Shown: one piece after another, positions 42,225 through 51,890 of the stretch
Position numbering within the stretch: position 1 is the stretch's first letter
Layout of the letters: the number at the start of each line of letters is the position of its first letter
Assembly: GCA_964402715.1 (NCBI GenBank)
Contig: CAYODJ010000010.1
Span: 1 to 64,000 of the forward strand
Direction of reading: 5' to 3'
Origin: CALXOD01 sp964402715
Lineage (GTDB): Bacteria > Verrucomicrobiota > Lentisphaeria > Victivallales > Victivallaceae
DNA length: 64,000 nucleotides
The notes under the pieces: model-generated
Database searches by the model: none
What the model was told of the DNA's origin: nothing
The model's input: the letters and a program-made list of their open reading frames with translations, nothing else
Made by a program: the position numbers and the translations under genes

Positions 42225-42626
42225 TCACTTGCTCTTCTTACCGTTACCGGCATCCGCCTTCGGCGTCTTGGCGCCATACTTCGAACGGCCCTGCCTCCGT
42301 TTCTCGACGCCAAGACTGTCCAGGGAACCGCGAATGATATGATAACGCACACCAGGCAAGTCGCGGACACGTCCTCCCTTGACCAGCACCACTGAGTGTT
42401 CCTGCAGGTTGTGCCCCTCGCCACCGATGTAAGCCGTCACCTCCTGTCCGTTCGAGAGGCGGACGCGCGCGATCTTCCGCAGCGCGGAATTTGGCTTCTT
42501 CGGCGTGCGGGTCGTCACCTGCATGCAAACGCCGCGCCGCTGCGGACAGGCGCTCAAAGCTCTGGCCTTGCTCTTCTTCACTTTCGTCTCGCGACCCGAT
42601 CGAACCAATTGATTAATTGTCGGCAT
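42225..42626 (-). CDS. rpsL: 30S ribosomal protein S12
   Basis: 133 residues. 'MPTINQLVRSGRETKVKKSK', 'VTTRTPKKPNSALRKIARV' and 'GRVRDLPGVRYHIIRG' identify S12, the decoding-centre protein. The Lys residues equivalent to E. coli K42 and K87 are present, so streptomycin-resistance changes are not seen. A basic C-terminal tail (DAGNGKKSK) follows. First gene after a candidate promoter and rpoC terminator. Confidence 0.98.
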   Translation of the reverse strand: MPTINQLVRSGRETKVKKSKARALSACPQRRGVCMQVTTRTPKKPNSALRKIARVRLSNGQEVTAYIGGEGHNLQEHSVVLVKGGRVRDLPGVRYHIIRGSLDSLGVEKRRQGRSKYGAKTPKADAGNGKKSK

Positions 42627-42688
42627 AGAAAAACCCTGATTTGCTATTTTATCATCGGTTGTTTATCTGAAATTCATCAAGCCTTTTA

Positions 42689-42716
42689 AGATAACACACC
42701 AGCATTCGTTTTGCAA
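42689..42716 (-). promoter_or_regulatory. Putative promoter of the rpsL-rpsS unit
   Basis: On the minus strand, -35 TTGCAA, 16-base spacer, -10 TTATCT, about 63 bases before rpsL. Same -35 form as the alpha-operon and tRNA-Leu promoters. Confidence 0.4.
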
Positions 42717-42728
42717 ACTTCACGGCGG

Positions 42729-42757
42729 AAAAACACCGCGGCGAGAGCACCCGCCGC
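42729..42757 (-). terminator. Candidate terminator after rpoC
   Basis: On the minus strand, GCGGCG - GGTGCTCT - CGCCGC (6 bp) followed by GGTGTTTTTCC. It lies between rpoC and the putative rpsL promoter; moderate stem strength. Confidence 0.45.
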
Positions 42758-42862
42758 AACCGACGGAATCACCGGCGGACGTCTCCGCGCCATGAACGCG
42801 TCCCGCACGGCCGACCGGGCCGGCGCCTGATCGCCGCAGGAAAGCATCGTCGGATCGCCGGA

Positions 42863-45800
42863 TCAGTCTTCTCCGGCTTTCCCGCCCTCTGAAGACGAAT
42901 CATCCGCCTTACCGTCATACACCGCGTCGGCGTCAGCAGCGTCGTCATTCTGATCGTCGACGTCATCGCCCCAGTCGACCGTTATCTCATCCTTCGCCAC
43001 GTCGTCCGAGTCAGACAGCAGACTGCGAGCGGGAGACGGTTCCGGCAGATCAGGTTCGATTTCAGGCCCCAGGCACTTCAGCTGAATCGACTGCATGAGT
43101 TCCGTGCCCGTGCCTGCGGGAATCAGGTGACCGGTGATGACGTTCTCCTTGAACCCCGTCAGGCCGTCCTCTTTCCCCAAGGTCGCAGCCTCAGTCAGAA
43201 TTCTGGTGGTGTCCTGGAACGAAGCCGCGGAGATGAAACTCTCCGTCTCCAACGACGCCTTCGTGATGCCCTGCAGAATCGGTTCCGCAGTCGCCGGACG
43301 CTCTCCGCGCTCCTTCAGTTCCCGATTCATCTGTTCGAATTCGCTGCGATCCAGCTGCTCCCCGGGAAGATAATCGCTGCCGCCCGCATCCGTAATCCGG
43401 ACTTTCTGCATCATCTGCCGGATTATGATTTCGATATGCTTGTCGTTGATTTCCACCCCCTGGGCGCGGTACACAAGCTGAATCTCATCGACCAGATAGC
43501 GCTGCAGCTCCTGGGCGCCGCACACCTCCAAAAGCGCATGAGGAACGACGGATCCCTCCGTCAGCTTCTGCCCCTTGCGCACGAAATCACCCTTGCCCAC
43601 CGTCAGATGTTTGTTGGCGGGAATGTTGCTGTGCTCCTCGACCTGATTTGATTCCGGATCGCGGATGACCAGCTGGTGGCGTCCACGTGAGATTTTGTCC
43701 ACCTCCACCACGCCGTCGATGCGGGCGATCTCCGCGACATCCTTTGGAATGCGCGCCTCGAACAGCTCCGCGATACGCGGCAGACCGCCGGTGATGTCCT
43801 TGTTCTTGGCGCTGGAGCGCGGCACTCTGGCCACAACCATGCCAGGCTTGACCTTGGCTCCGGATCTGGTCATCAAAAACGCGCCGGCCGACAGCGGATA
43901 ATTCGCCAGAAACTCCCCTTCGGGAGTTTTGATGACGATCTGGGGATGCAGGTCATCACGGTGCTCCATCACCGTGATCTCCTCGGTCCCGCCGCGTTTC
44001 TGACGGCTGAGCGTCACTCCTTCCACCAAATCGTGCAGCTCGACGATCCCGCCTTCCTCGATGATAATGGGAACATGATACGGATCCCAGTGCACAATCT
44101 GCTGATTCGGCTGCACCGTCGAACCGTCGGCGCACTCCAGCACCGCGCCGGCCTCCAGTTCATATCGATCCAGCTCGGCTTCTCTCAACGCGTCCGACCA
44201 GTAATCATAGTCCTTGTTGAAGGCGGCGCCGATCGCCTCGGCTTCGAAACGCGCCCGTTCCCTGGCCGATTTCTCCGCCTCTTTCGCGACGGCGTCATCG
44301 TACACGATCACATAGCCGTTCTTGTTGACTACTATCGTCTGCCCTTTCTGGTTCTTGACGGTGCGCACGTTGAAATACTTAATCTTGCCGCTGCTCCGAA
44401 CGGTAATCACCGGCTGCTTGTAGGCGCTCGACGCCGTTCCTCCGATGTGGAACGTGCGCATGGTCAACTGCGTGCCCGGTTCGCCGATGGACTGGGCGGC
44501 GATGATGCCGAGGGCGTCGCCGACCTTGGCGACACGATCGCTGGCCAGATTTCTGCCGTAGCACTTGACGCAGACGCCACGGTTCGTCCGGCACGTGAGA
44601 GTGGAACGAATCAGAATCTTCTGAATCCCCCGTTTGTCCAGGAGATCCGCAATCTCGGATGTGAACTCCTCGCCGGCGGCGACAATCAGCCGGCCGTCGT
44701 CATACGCTGGATCACGTATGTCCTGGGCGCTGAAACGTCCGATGATACGATCCCGCACCGGCAAAATCGTCTCGTCGCCTTCGACAATGGGACTGACCCA
44801 GATGCCGTTTCTGGTTCCGCAATCCTCTTCACGGCAGATGACGTCCTGTGCGACATCTACCAGACGCCTGGTCATGTAACCGGAATCGGCGGTCTTCAGA
44901 GCCGTGTCCGCAAGCCCCTTGCGGGCGCCGTGCGTGCTGATGAAATATTCCAGAACCGTCAGCCCCTCGCGGAAGTTTGAAATGATCGGACGTTCGATGA
45001 TGTCGCCGGAGGGTTTCGCCATCAAACCGCGCATGCCGGCAAGCTGCTTGATCTGCTCCTTGCTGCCGCGGGCTCCGGAGTCGAGCATTGCGTACACGGG
45101 ATTGATTTCACCCTTCCGCGACTCTGTCTCAAGGCGATCTATCAGTTCCTTGGACACCTCGTTGGATGTCTGCGTCCAGATATCGATGACCTTGTTGTGA
45201 CGCTCGCCTTCAGTCAGAATGCCGTTGTTGTACTGATCCACCACCTTCGAAATCTCGCCGCGCGCGACCGCGATCAGTTCCTCCTTCTTCTCGGGGACGT
45301 GCAGATCGGCGATGGAGATGGACAGACCGGCGAGCGTTGCGTGCTTGTAGCCCAGAGCCTTCAGATCATCAAGAAGTTTAATCGAGGCCTCATGGCCCGC
45401 GACCTTGTACGATGCGCTGATCAGGGCTCCGAGCTCCTTCTTCTTTACGTTGCGGTTGAAGAATCCGAGGCGTTTGTCCCAGATCTCGTTGAAGATACAG
45501 CGGCCCGGAGACGTCAAAATGTATTTCGCGTCGCGATCTCCGTAGACGGTGTCCTTGCCGCGGTCCGGATTGGGGATCTTCACCGCGTCGTGGATTTTCA
45601 GATAACCGCAGTTGAGAGCGTACAGAACTTCGAAATAGTCCTTGTACGCCTTGGCCTTCTCCTTGTTTCTCGGCTCGTACGTCAGGTAGTAGGCTCCGAG
45701 CGCGATATCCTGCGTCGGCGAAACAATCGGCTTGCCGTTGGCAGGCGAAAAGATGTTGTTCGGAGAGAGCATCAGCAACTTGGTCTCCATCTGCGCCTCG

Positions 45801-47230
45801 TTGGACAGCGGCACATGCACCGCCATCTGATCCCCGTCGAAGTCCGCGTTGTAGGCGGTGCAGACCAGCGGATGCACACGGAGCGCGGACCCTTCAATCA
45901 AAACCGGATCAAACGCCTGAATGCTCAGCCGGTGCAGCGTCGGCGCTCGGTTGAGCATAATCGGATGCCCCTTGGTCACCTCCTCGAGGATGTCCCATAC
46001 CACCGGCTCGCCGCGCTCGATCATCTTCTTGGCGCTGTGCACGGTGTGCGCGAGATTGCGTCCCTTCAGATGCCGTATGATAAACGGCTCGAACAGAACC
46101 AGAGCCATCTTCTTCGGCAAACCGCACTGCCAGATCTTCAGATCCGGACCGACGACGATCACAGAACGTCCGGAATAATCCACCCTCTTCCCGAGCAGGT
46201 TCTGACGGAAGCGCCCCTGCTTGCCCTTGAGCATGTCGCTCAGCGACTTCAGCGCGCGGTTCCCGGCTCCTGTCACGGCGCGGCCATGCCGTCCGTTGTC
46301 CATCAGAGCGTCCACGGCCTCCTGGAGCATGCGTTTCTCGTTGCGGATGATAACCTCGGGCGTCCGCAGATGCAGCAGATTCTTCAGACGGTTGTTCCGA
46401 TTGATTACGCGCCGGTAGAGGTCGTTCAGATCGGAAGTGGCGAACCTGCCTCCCTCCAGAGGCACAAGCGGGCGCAGATCCGGCGGTATCACCGGCAAAA
46501 CCGAAAGCAGCATCCATTCCGGCCTGGAGTTGCTGTTGATGAACCCCTCCACAAGCCGCAGACGTTTGGCGAGCTTCTTCCTGATGGCCTTGTTTTTGGT
46601 GCTTTCGAGACTCGCCTCCAACTCCGCCTTCAGAGAGGGGAGATCGATCATCTCCAGCAGCGATTTCAAGGCGGTGCCGCCCATGTCGGCGGAAAACGCG
46701 TCACCGTAGGCGTCGCGCGCCTGACGATAGTCGATGTCGTTCATCACCTGCCCCAGATGGAGCGGGGTGTCGCCCGGATCGGTGACCACGTACTCCTCGT
46801 AGTAGATGACCTTCTCCAGAGTCTTGGCGGTCATGTCCAGCATCAGCCCGATGCGGCTCGGCATGCACTTGAAAAACCAGATGTGCGACACCGGAACCGC
46901 CAGTTCGATGTGCCCCATGCGCTCCCGTCTCACCTTCGACAGAGTGACTTCGACGCCGCACCGATCGCAGACGATGCCCTTGTACTTGATCAGCTTGTAC
47001 TTGCCGCAGTTGCACTCCCAGTCGCGGGTCGGTCCGAAGATCCGTTCGCAGAACAGACCTCCCTTTTCGGGCTTGAAGCTGCGGTAGTTGATTGTCTCGG
47101 GATTCTTCACCTCGCCGTGCGACCATGAACGAATCACATCCGGCGATGCCACGTTGATCGAAACGGCTCCGAACGAAGTCACGGCAGTTTTGCCCAGCAA
47201 CTCCCGGTATGCATGTGTATTGTCAACCAA
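42863..47230 (-). CDS. rpoC: DNA-directed RNA polymerase beta' subunit
   Basis: 1455 residues. The zinc-binding site uses C73, C75, C88 and C91 ('WECNCGKYKL', 'VCDRCGVEV'). The catalytic Mg motif NADFDGD is at 461-467. A second zinc site ('RTNRGVCVKCYGRNLASD') precedes the trigger-loop/bridge region, which contains 'SIGEPGTQLTMRTFHIGG'. The last 60 residues are an acidic Asp/Glu-rich tail (DDVDDQNDDAADADAVYDG). Starts 16 bases after rpoB. Confidence 0.98.
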   Translation of the reverse strand: MVDNTHAYRELLGKTAVTSFGAVSINVASPDVIRSWSHGEVKNPETINYRSFKPEKGGLFCERIFGPTRDWECNCGKYKLIKYKGIVCDRCGVEVTLSKVRRERMGHIELAVPVSHIWFFKCMPSRIGLMLDMTAKTLEKVIYYEEYVVTDPGDTPLHLGQVMNDIDYRQARDAYGDAFSADMGGTALKSLLEMIDLPSLKAELEASLESTKNKAIRKKLAKRLRLVEGFINSNSRPEWMLLSVLPVIPPDLRPLVPLEGGRFATSDLNDLYRRVINRNNRLKNLLHLRTPEVIIRNEKRMLQEAVDALMDNGRHGRAVTGAGNRALKSLSDMLKGKQGRFRQNLLGKRVDYSGRSVIVVGPDLKIWQCGLPKKMALVLFEPFIIRHLKGRNLAHTVHSAKKMIERGEPVVWDILEEVTKGHPIMLNRAPTLHRLSIQAFDPVLIEGSALRVHPLVCTAYNADFDGDQMAVHVPLSNEAQMETKLLMLSPNNIFSPANGKPIVSPTQDIALGAYYLTYEPRNKEKAKAYKDYFEVLYALNCGYLKIHDAVKIPNPDRGKDTVYGDRDAKYILTSPGRCIFNEIWDKRLGFFNRNVKKKELGALISASYKVAGHEASIKLLDDLKALGYKHATLAGLSISIADLHVPEKKEELIAVARGEISKVVDQYNNGILTEGERHNKVIDIWTQTSNEVSKELIDRLETESRKGEINPVYAMLDSGARGSKEQIKQLAGMRGLMAKPSGDIIERPIISNFREGLTVLEYFISTHGARKGLADTALKTADSGYMTRRLVDVAQDVICREEDCGTRNGIWVSPIVEGDETILPVRDRIIGRFSAQDIRDPAYDDGRLIVAAGEEFTSEIADLLDKRGIQKILIRSTLTCRTNRGVCVKCYGRNLASDRVAKVGDALGIIAAQSIGEPGTQLTMRTFHIGGTASSAYKQPVITVRSSGKIKYFNVRTVKNQKGQTIVVNKNGYVIVYDDAVAKEAEKSARERARFEAEAIGAAFNKDYDYWSDALREAELDRYELEAGAVLECADGSTVQPNQQIVHWDPYHVPIIIEEGGIVELHDLVEGVTLSRQKRGGTEEITVMEHRDDLHPQIVIKTPEGEFLANYPLSAGAFLMTRSGAKVKPGMVVARVPRSSAKNKDITGGLPRIAELFEARIPKDVAEIARIDGVVEVDKISRGRHQLVIRDPESNQVEEHSNIPANKHLTVGKGDFVRKGQKLTEGSVVPHALLEVCGAQELQRYLVDEIQLVYRAQGVEINDKHIEIIIRQMMQKVRITDAGGSDYLPGEQLDRSEFEQMNRELKERGERPATAEPILQGITKASLETESFISAASFQDTTRILTEAATLGKEDGLTGFKENVITGHLIPAGTGTELMQSIQLKCLGPEIEPDLPEPSPARSLLSDSDDVAKDEITVDWGDDVDDQNDDAADADAVYDGKADDSSSEGGKAGED

Positions 47231-47246
47231 GGTTACAGTCCTCCGG

Positions 47247-50200
47247 TTATTGATTGTCGACGGATTTCTTCACGGCGCGGATGTCCAGTCCGAGACTCTG
47301 CATTTCCTTCAGCAGCACATTGAACGACTCGGGACGGCCGACTTCCAGGACGTTCTGCCCCTTGACAATCGATTCATATATCCTGGCGCGCCCGGCGACA
47401 TCGTCCGACTTCACCGTGAGCATCTCCTGCAGAGTGTAGGCGGCGCCGTATGCTTCGAGAGCCCAGACCTCCATTTCTCCGAAACGCTGTCCGCCGTGCT
47501 GAGCCTTACCTCCGAGCGGCTGCTGAGTCACCAGCGAATAAGGCCCGACTGCCCGAGCATGAATCTTGTTGGCGACCAGATGATCCAGCTTCAGCATGTA
47601 GATCTGACCGACCAGCACCCTCTGATCGAAACGGTCGCCCGTGCGGCCGTCGTAGAGGTCGGTCTTCCCGTCGTAGTCATATCCGCCCTGCTCGTTGCGC
47701 CGGAATCCCCAGTGATAGTTACGCCCCTCGTTTTCGGCGTAGCGGGCATTCGCCTCGTGCATCAGCTCGACAATCTTCTCCTCGGAAACCCCGTCGAACA
47801 CCGGCGTGGCGACCTTGATGCCGAGCATTTTGGCCGCCCATCCCAGATGCGTTTCGAGCACCTGCCCGATGTTCATCCGGCTCGGCACGCCCAGAGGATT
47901 GAGCACTATGTCGACCGGCGTCCCGTCCTCCAGAAACGGCATGTCCTCGATCGGAACGATTTTGGAAACTATTCCCTTGTTCCCGTGGCGTCCGGCCATC
48001 TTGTCGCCGACCTGCAACTTGCGCTTGCATCCGACATACACCCTCACGCGCTTGATGACGCCCGGATCCAGCGCTTCGCCTTCCTCGAGATTCTGCATGG
48101 CGCGATCCCGCTCCACCTCGTTCTTCTCGAACTGCGGAACGAACGAGGCGATCGTCTCGGCGATCCTGCCTTTCATCTCGCAGTCTTCCATTGACCATGA
48201 GCCGTAGTGGGACGCGAGTTTCTGAATGGAGCTTTTGGTCACTTTCCGGTTCTGTCCGATCAGCAGCACGGCATCCTTGCCGTCGGCGGCGTCGTAAATC
48301 GGATACGGCAATTTGACGCCGAGCATGAAATCCGACAGTCTGTTGGAGAGATCCTCCACCAGCCCGTTGTGAATCTCACGGTAGCTCTCCCTGAGCATCT
48401 TGGCTTGACGACGGGTCTCCGTCTTCGTCAGATTCTGCCGGTTCGGATCCTTGGCGTATTCAATGCGGATGTCCATGACAATGCCGCCCTTGCCGCCGGG
48501 AACCACCAGACTCGAGTCCTTGACGTCCGCGGCCTTGTCCCCGAAGATGGCGCGCATCAGACGCTCTTCCGGCGCCAACTCCGTTTCGCTCTTCGGAGTG
48601 ATTTTGCCGACCAGAATGTCCCCGGGCTTGACTTCCGCGCCTTCGCACACCACGCCCCTGGCGTCGAGATTCCGCAACGCGTCTTCGCTGACGTTGGGGA
48701 TGTCCCTCGTGATTTCCTCCGGACCGAGCTTGGTTTCGCGGCTGGTGATCTCAAATTCGTCGACGTGCACACTGGTGTAGACGTCATCCTTGACCAAACG
48801 TTCGCTGACGACGATGGCGTCCTCGAAATTGTAGCCGCACCACGGCATGAAAGCCACAAGAACGTTGCGTCCGAGCGCCAGTTCGCCGTCCTGCGTGGCC
48901 GCTCCGTCGGCGATGACGTCGCCGGCCTTGACCTTCTGCAGACGACGGACGATCGGTTTCTGATTGACACAGGTTCCGGCATTGCTTCTCAGGAACTTTT
49001 TCAGCTTGTACACCTGCGCACTGTCCGGATCGGACGTGCCGTCGAGTGGCTTGCCGTCAGCCGTGATGACGATGCGGGTGGAGTTGACCTCGGCCACAAT
49101 CCCGTCCGCCGCGGCCGTCACCACCGCGCGGGAATCGCGGGCGATTTTCCCCTCCAGACCGGTTCCCACCAGCGGCGACTCCGTGGTTAACAGCGGCACC
49201 GCCTGACGCTGCATGTTGGCCCCCATCAGGGCGCGGTTCGCGTCGTCGTGCTCCAGGAAAGGAACAATGCCGGCGGCCGCGCTGACCAGCTGCTTCGGGG
49301 ATATGTCCATGTACTGAACCTCGTGACTCGGCCGCTCGCCGGACTCGCCCATATGACGGCTCATCACCACCTCGCGGGCGAACCGATTCTCCTCGTCAAG
49401 CAATGCGTTGGCCTGCGCGATGACGAACCGTTCCTCCTTGTCGGCGGTCAGGAAATCGATTTTCCCGGTCACCTGACCGTCGACGACCCGCCGGTACGGA
49501 GTCTCAAGAAAACCGTACTTGTCGATGACGGCGTAGAGCGAAAGGGATGAGATCAGTCCGATGTTGGGTCCTTCAGGCGTTTCAATCGGACAGATGCGTC
49601 CGTAGTGGCTGGGATGCACGTCGCGCACCTCGAAACCCGCACGATCGCGGCTCAGTCCTCCCGGACCGAGCGCACTGAGACGGCGTTTGTTGGTCAATTC
49701 GCTCAGAGGGTTGGTCTGATCCATGAACTGCGACAGCTGGCTGCGGGCGAAGAAATCCCTGATCACTCCGGCGAACGCCTTGGGGTTGATCAGTTTACTG
49801 GGCAGCAGAGAGGTGTCCTCGCTGCTGTTAATCAGCGTCATGCGCTCGCGGACAACGCGCTCGGTGCGCAGCAGACCGGCGCGGCACTGATTCTGCAGCA
49901 GTTCTCCGACGGTTCTCACTCGGCGGTTTCCGAGATGATCAATATCGTCGACGGCTCCGCCGACATGACGCATCCGAATCAGCATCTTGGTCGCCACCAT
50001 CAGATCTTCGGGCCGCAGCACGCGGTCGGTCACCGAATCGGGAAACCCCAGACGCTCGTTGAGCTTGTAGCGGCCCACCACTCCGAGGTCATATCGGCGA
50101 TTGTCGAAGAAGAGCCTGTGGATCAGCTGCTCGGCGTTCTTGACGTTCGGTGGATCTCCGGGACGCATGCGCCGGTAAATTTCCTTCAGGGCCTCCTCGC

Positions 50201-51077
50201 GGTTGCGCGAGGGATCTTTTCGCAGACATCCGATCAGATAGTGGTCGCCGTCCGAGACATGCGCGACTTCGATTTGTCTGATCTTGGCTTCCTGCAGCTT
50301 CTTCAGATCGTTTTCCGTGAGCTGCGTCAGTTCGCTCACCAGCAGGGAGTCGTCGTCGGCCGTTATATCGTCAATCGTGTAATAGCCGGTCAAGTCCTTC
50401 AGACGGATCAGCGAAGACAGCGACATCTTCTTGATCTGGTACACATGCGACAGAATGTCGCGGTTCGTTTCGTACCCTATGGCACGGAGAAACGTCGTAA
50501 TGTAGAACTTGCGGCGTCGGCGGCGGCGATCCAGATAGATGTAGATGTAATCGTTGATGTCGAACTGCACATCCATCCACGAGCCGCGATCCGGAATCAC
50601 GCGGTAGGAATAAAGGGTGCGTCCGGAGGTATGCCTGTTCTTCTCGAAGCAAATCCCGGGCGACCTGTGCAACTGACTGGTGATCACCCGTTCCGCGCCG
50701 TTGATTACGAAAGTGCCCTGATCCGTCATCAGCGGCAGATCCCCCATGTACACACGCTCCGGGATTTCGCTCTTGCTCTGTTTCAGAACAAAGTCCACGT
50801 AGAGCGGCGCATCGTAGATTCTGCCGTCCTTAATGCAGTCAACCACCTCAAATTTGGGCTCGCCGATCGTGTATCCGACGTACTCCAGGGAAATCTGCTT
50901 GTCGAAGCTTTCGATCGGAAAAATTTCACTGAAAACCTCTTGAAGCCCCTGATTAACACGCTGATCCGCCGGCACATCCTTTTGAAGAAAATTCCGGTAC
51001 GAATCTATCTGCAGTCCGATCAGATCAGGGATTCCCAGAACATCTTTCAATTTGCCAAAATTGATGCGATCACTCAT
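47247..51077 (-). CDS. rpoB: DNA-directed RNA polymerase beta subunit
   Basis: 1276 residues. It contains the fork-loop/rifampicin region 'LSQFMDQTNPLSELTNKRRL', 'HYGRICPIETPEGPNIGLI', the late 'MAGRHGNKGIVSKIVPIEDM' and the C-terminal 'FGEMEVWALEAYGAAYTLQE' clamp part. At the position of E. coli H526 the residue is Asn, a change linked to rifampicin resistance in other species. Preceded by a terminator-like hairpin and a 394-base gap after rplL, so its expression is partly uncoupled from the L10 operon. Confidence 0.98.
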   Translation of the reverse strand: MSDRINFGKLKDVLGIPDLIGLQIDSYRNFLQKDVPADQRVNQGLQEVFSEIFPIESFDKQISLEYVGYTIGEPKFEVVDCIKDGRIYDAPLYVDFVLKQSKSEIPERVYMGDLPLMTDQGTFVINGAERVITSQLHRSPGICFEKNRHTSGRTLYSYRVIPDRGSWMDVQFDINDYIYIYLDRRRRRRKFYITTFLRAIGYETNRDILSHVYQIKKMSLSSLIRLKDLTGYYTIDDITADDDSLLVSELTQLTENDLKKLQEAKIRQIEVAHVSDGDHYLIGCLRKDPSRNREEALKEIYRRMRPGDPPNVKNAEQLIHRLFFDNRRYDLGVVGRYKLNERLGFPDSVTDRVLRPEDLMVATKMLIRMRHVGGAVDDIDHLGNRRVRTVGELLQNQCRAGLLRTERVVRERMTLINSSEDTSLLPSKLINPKAFAGVIRDFFARSQLSQFMDQTNPLSELTNKRRLSALGPGGLSRDRAGFEVRDVHPSHYGRICPIETPEGPNIGLISSLSLYAVIDKYGFLETPYRRVVDGQVTGKIDFLTADKEERFVIAQANALLDEENRFAREVVMSRHMGESGERPSHEVQYMDISPKQLVSAAAGIVPFLEHDDANRALMGANMQRQAVPLLTTESPLVGTGLEGKIARDSRAVVTAAADGIVAEVNSTRIVITADGKPLDGTSDPDSAQVYKLKKFLRSNAGTCVNQKPIVRRLQKVKAGDVIADGAATQDGELALGRNVLVAFMPWCGYNFEDAIVVSERLVKDDVYTSVHVDEFEITSRETKLGPEEITRDIPNVSEDALRNLDARGVVCEGAEVKPGDILVGKITPKSETELAPEERLMRAIFGDKAADVKDSSLVVPGGKGGIVMDIRIEYAKDPNRQNLTKTETRRQAKMLRESYREIHNGLVEDLSNRLSDFMLGVKLPYPIYDAADGKDAVLLIGQNRKVTKSSIQKLASHYGSWSMEDCEMKGRIAETIASFVPQFEKNEVERDRAMQNLEEGEALDPGVIKRVRVYVGCKRKLQVGDKMAGRHGNKGIVSKIVPIEDMPFLEDGTPVDIVLNPLGVPSRMNIGQVLETHLGWAAKMLGIKVATPVFDGVSEEKIVELMHEANARYAENEGRNYHWGFRRNEQGGYDYDGKTDLYDGRTGDRFDQRVLVGQIYMLKLDHLVANKIHARAVGPYSLVTQQPLGGKAQHGGQRFGEMEVWALEAYGAAYTLQEMLTVKSDDVAGRARIYESIVKGQNVLEVGRPESFNVLLKEMQSLGLDIRAVKKSVDNQ

Positions 51078-51471
51078 AGTTCACCATGTCTCAATATTTT
51101 ATTGCAACAAAATTCCGGATATCAGAACAACTACGCCGCACCCGGTCCGCTCAATCATCCGCAGGTCAACACCAAAACGCGCGAGACCGGAGTGGAAAGC
51201 ACCTCCCAAGCTTTTGAGTTAGAAATTTCGAAAGTCACGCAGCCGTGTCTTCCACCTGTCGGACGCACGCCGCGGAAACGGCCCCCCACGAGAGCCGCGC
51301 TATGAATTCCGGCTTGGAGACGGCCGATTTGACGCACCGCCCCCGACACAGTGCGACACCCGACTCCCCCATTCAGGGTCTGTCCGCACATCGCCTGCGG
51401 AGATAAACAAAAAAATGCAAACAACGGCGGGGACGGATCTCCCGTCCCCCCGTTGCGAAACAAGGAACCGT
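51078..51471. other. rplL-rpoB intergenic leader
   Basis: 394 bases. The right edge holds the attenuator-like hairpin. The rest contains no open frame with a ribosome site and no clear promoter; the sequence near rpoB is A/T-rich (caatattttattgcaac). Confidence 0.5.
51412..51454 (-). terminator. Terminator/attenuator between rplL and rpoB
   Basis: On the minus strand, AACGGGGGGACGG - GAGAT - CCGTCCCCGCCGTT forms a 13-bp GC-rich stem followed by GTTTGCATTTTTTTG. An attenuator at this place, reducing beta/beta' relative to L7/L12, is known in E. coli. Confidence 0.75.
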
Positions 51472-51858
51472 TTACTTGACTTCTACCTGCGCACCGGCGG
51501 CTTCCAGCTGCGTCTTCAGCTTGGCCGCCTCGTCCTTGGCCACACCTTCCTTGACAGCCTTGGGAGCGGCCTCGACCAACTCCTTCGCCTCTTTCAGCCC
51601 GAGGCCGGTGATGGCGCGAACTTCCTTGATGACCGCGACTTTATTGTCGCCAAAAGCCTTCAGAATCACGTCGAACTCCGTCTTTTCCTCGACTGCGGCG
51701 GCGGCGGCCGCCGGAGCCGCAGCGGCGGCGACGGCCACAGGAGCCGCGGCGCTGACGCCGAGCCGCTCCTCGAGAGCCTTGACCAGCTTTGAGAGCTCCA
51801 GAACGGTCATGTTTTCGACATAAGAGATGAATTCGTCCATTTTGGCTGTTTCAGACAT
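51472..51858 (-). CDS. rplL: 50S ribosomal protein L7/L12
   Basis: 128 residues. N-terminal dimerisation helices ('LSKLVKALEERLGV'), an Ala-rich hinge (AAAAAPAAAAAAV) and the C-terminal factor-binding domain 'VIKEVRAITGLGLKEAKELV'. It is the multi-copy stalk protein that recruits EF-Tu and EF-G. Followed by the terminator hairpin. Confidence 0.98.
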   Translation of the reverse strand: MSETAKMDEFISYVENMTVLELSKLVKALEERLGVSAAAPVAVAAAAAPAAAAAAVEEKTEFDVILKAFGDNKVAVIKEVRAITGLGLKEAKELVEAAPKAVKEGVAKDEAAKLKTQLEAAGAQVEVK

Positions 51859-51890
51859 GATAAAGTACCTCCATTGAATGAGTTGGTGAT

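Noticed and set aside
45197..47128. 643-codon plus-strand open frame
   Set aside because: Antisense to rpoC with the same composition signature; no recognisable protein pattern.
49605..51305. 566-codon plus-strand open frame
   Set aside because: Lies antisense to rpoB in GC-rich DNA, with no ribosome site and low-complexity His/Arg-rich product; a shadow frame.
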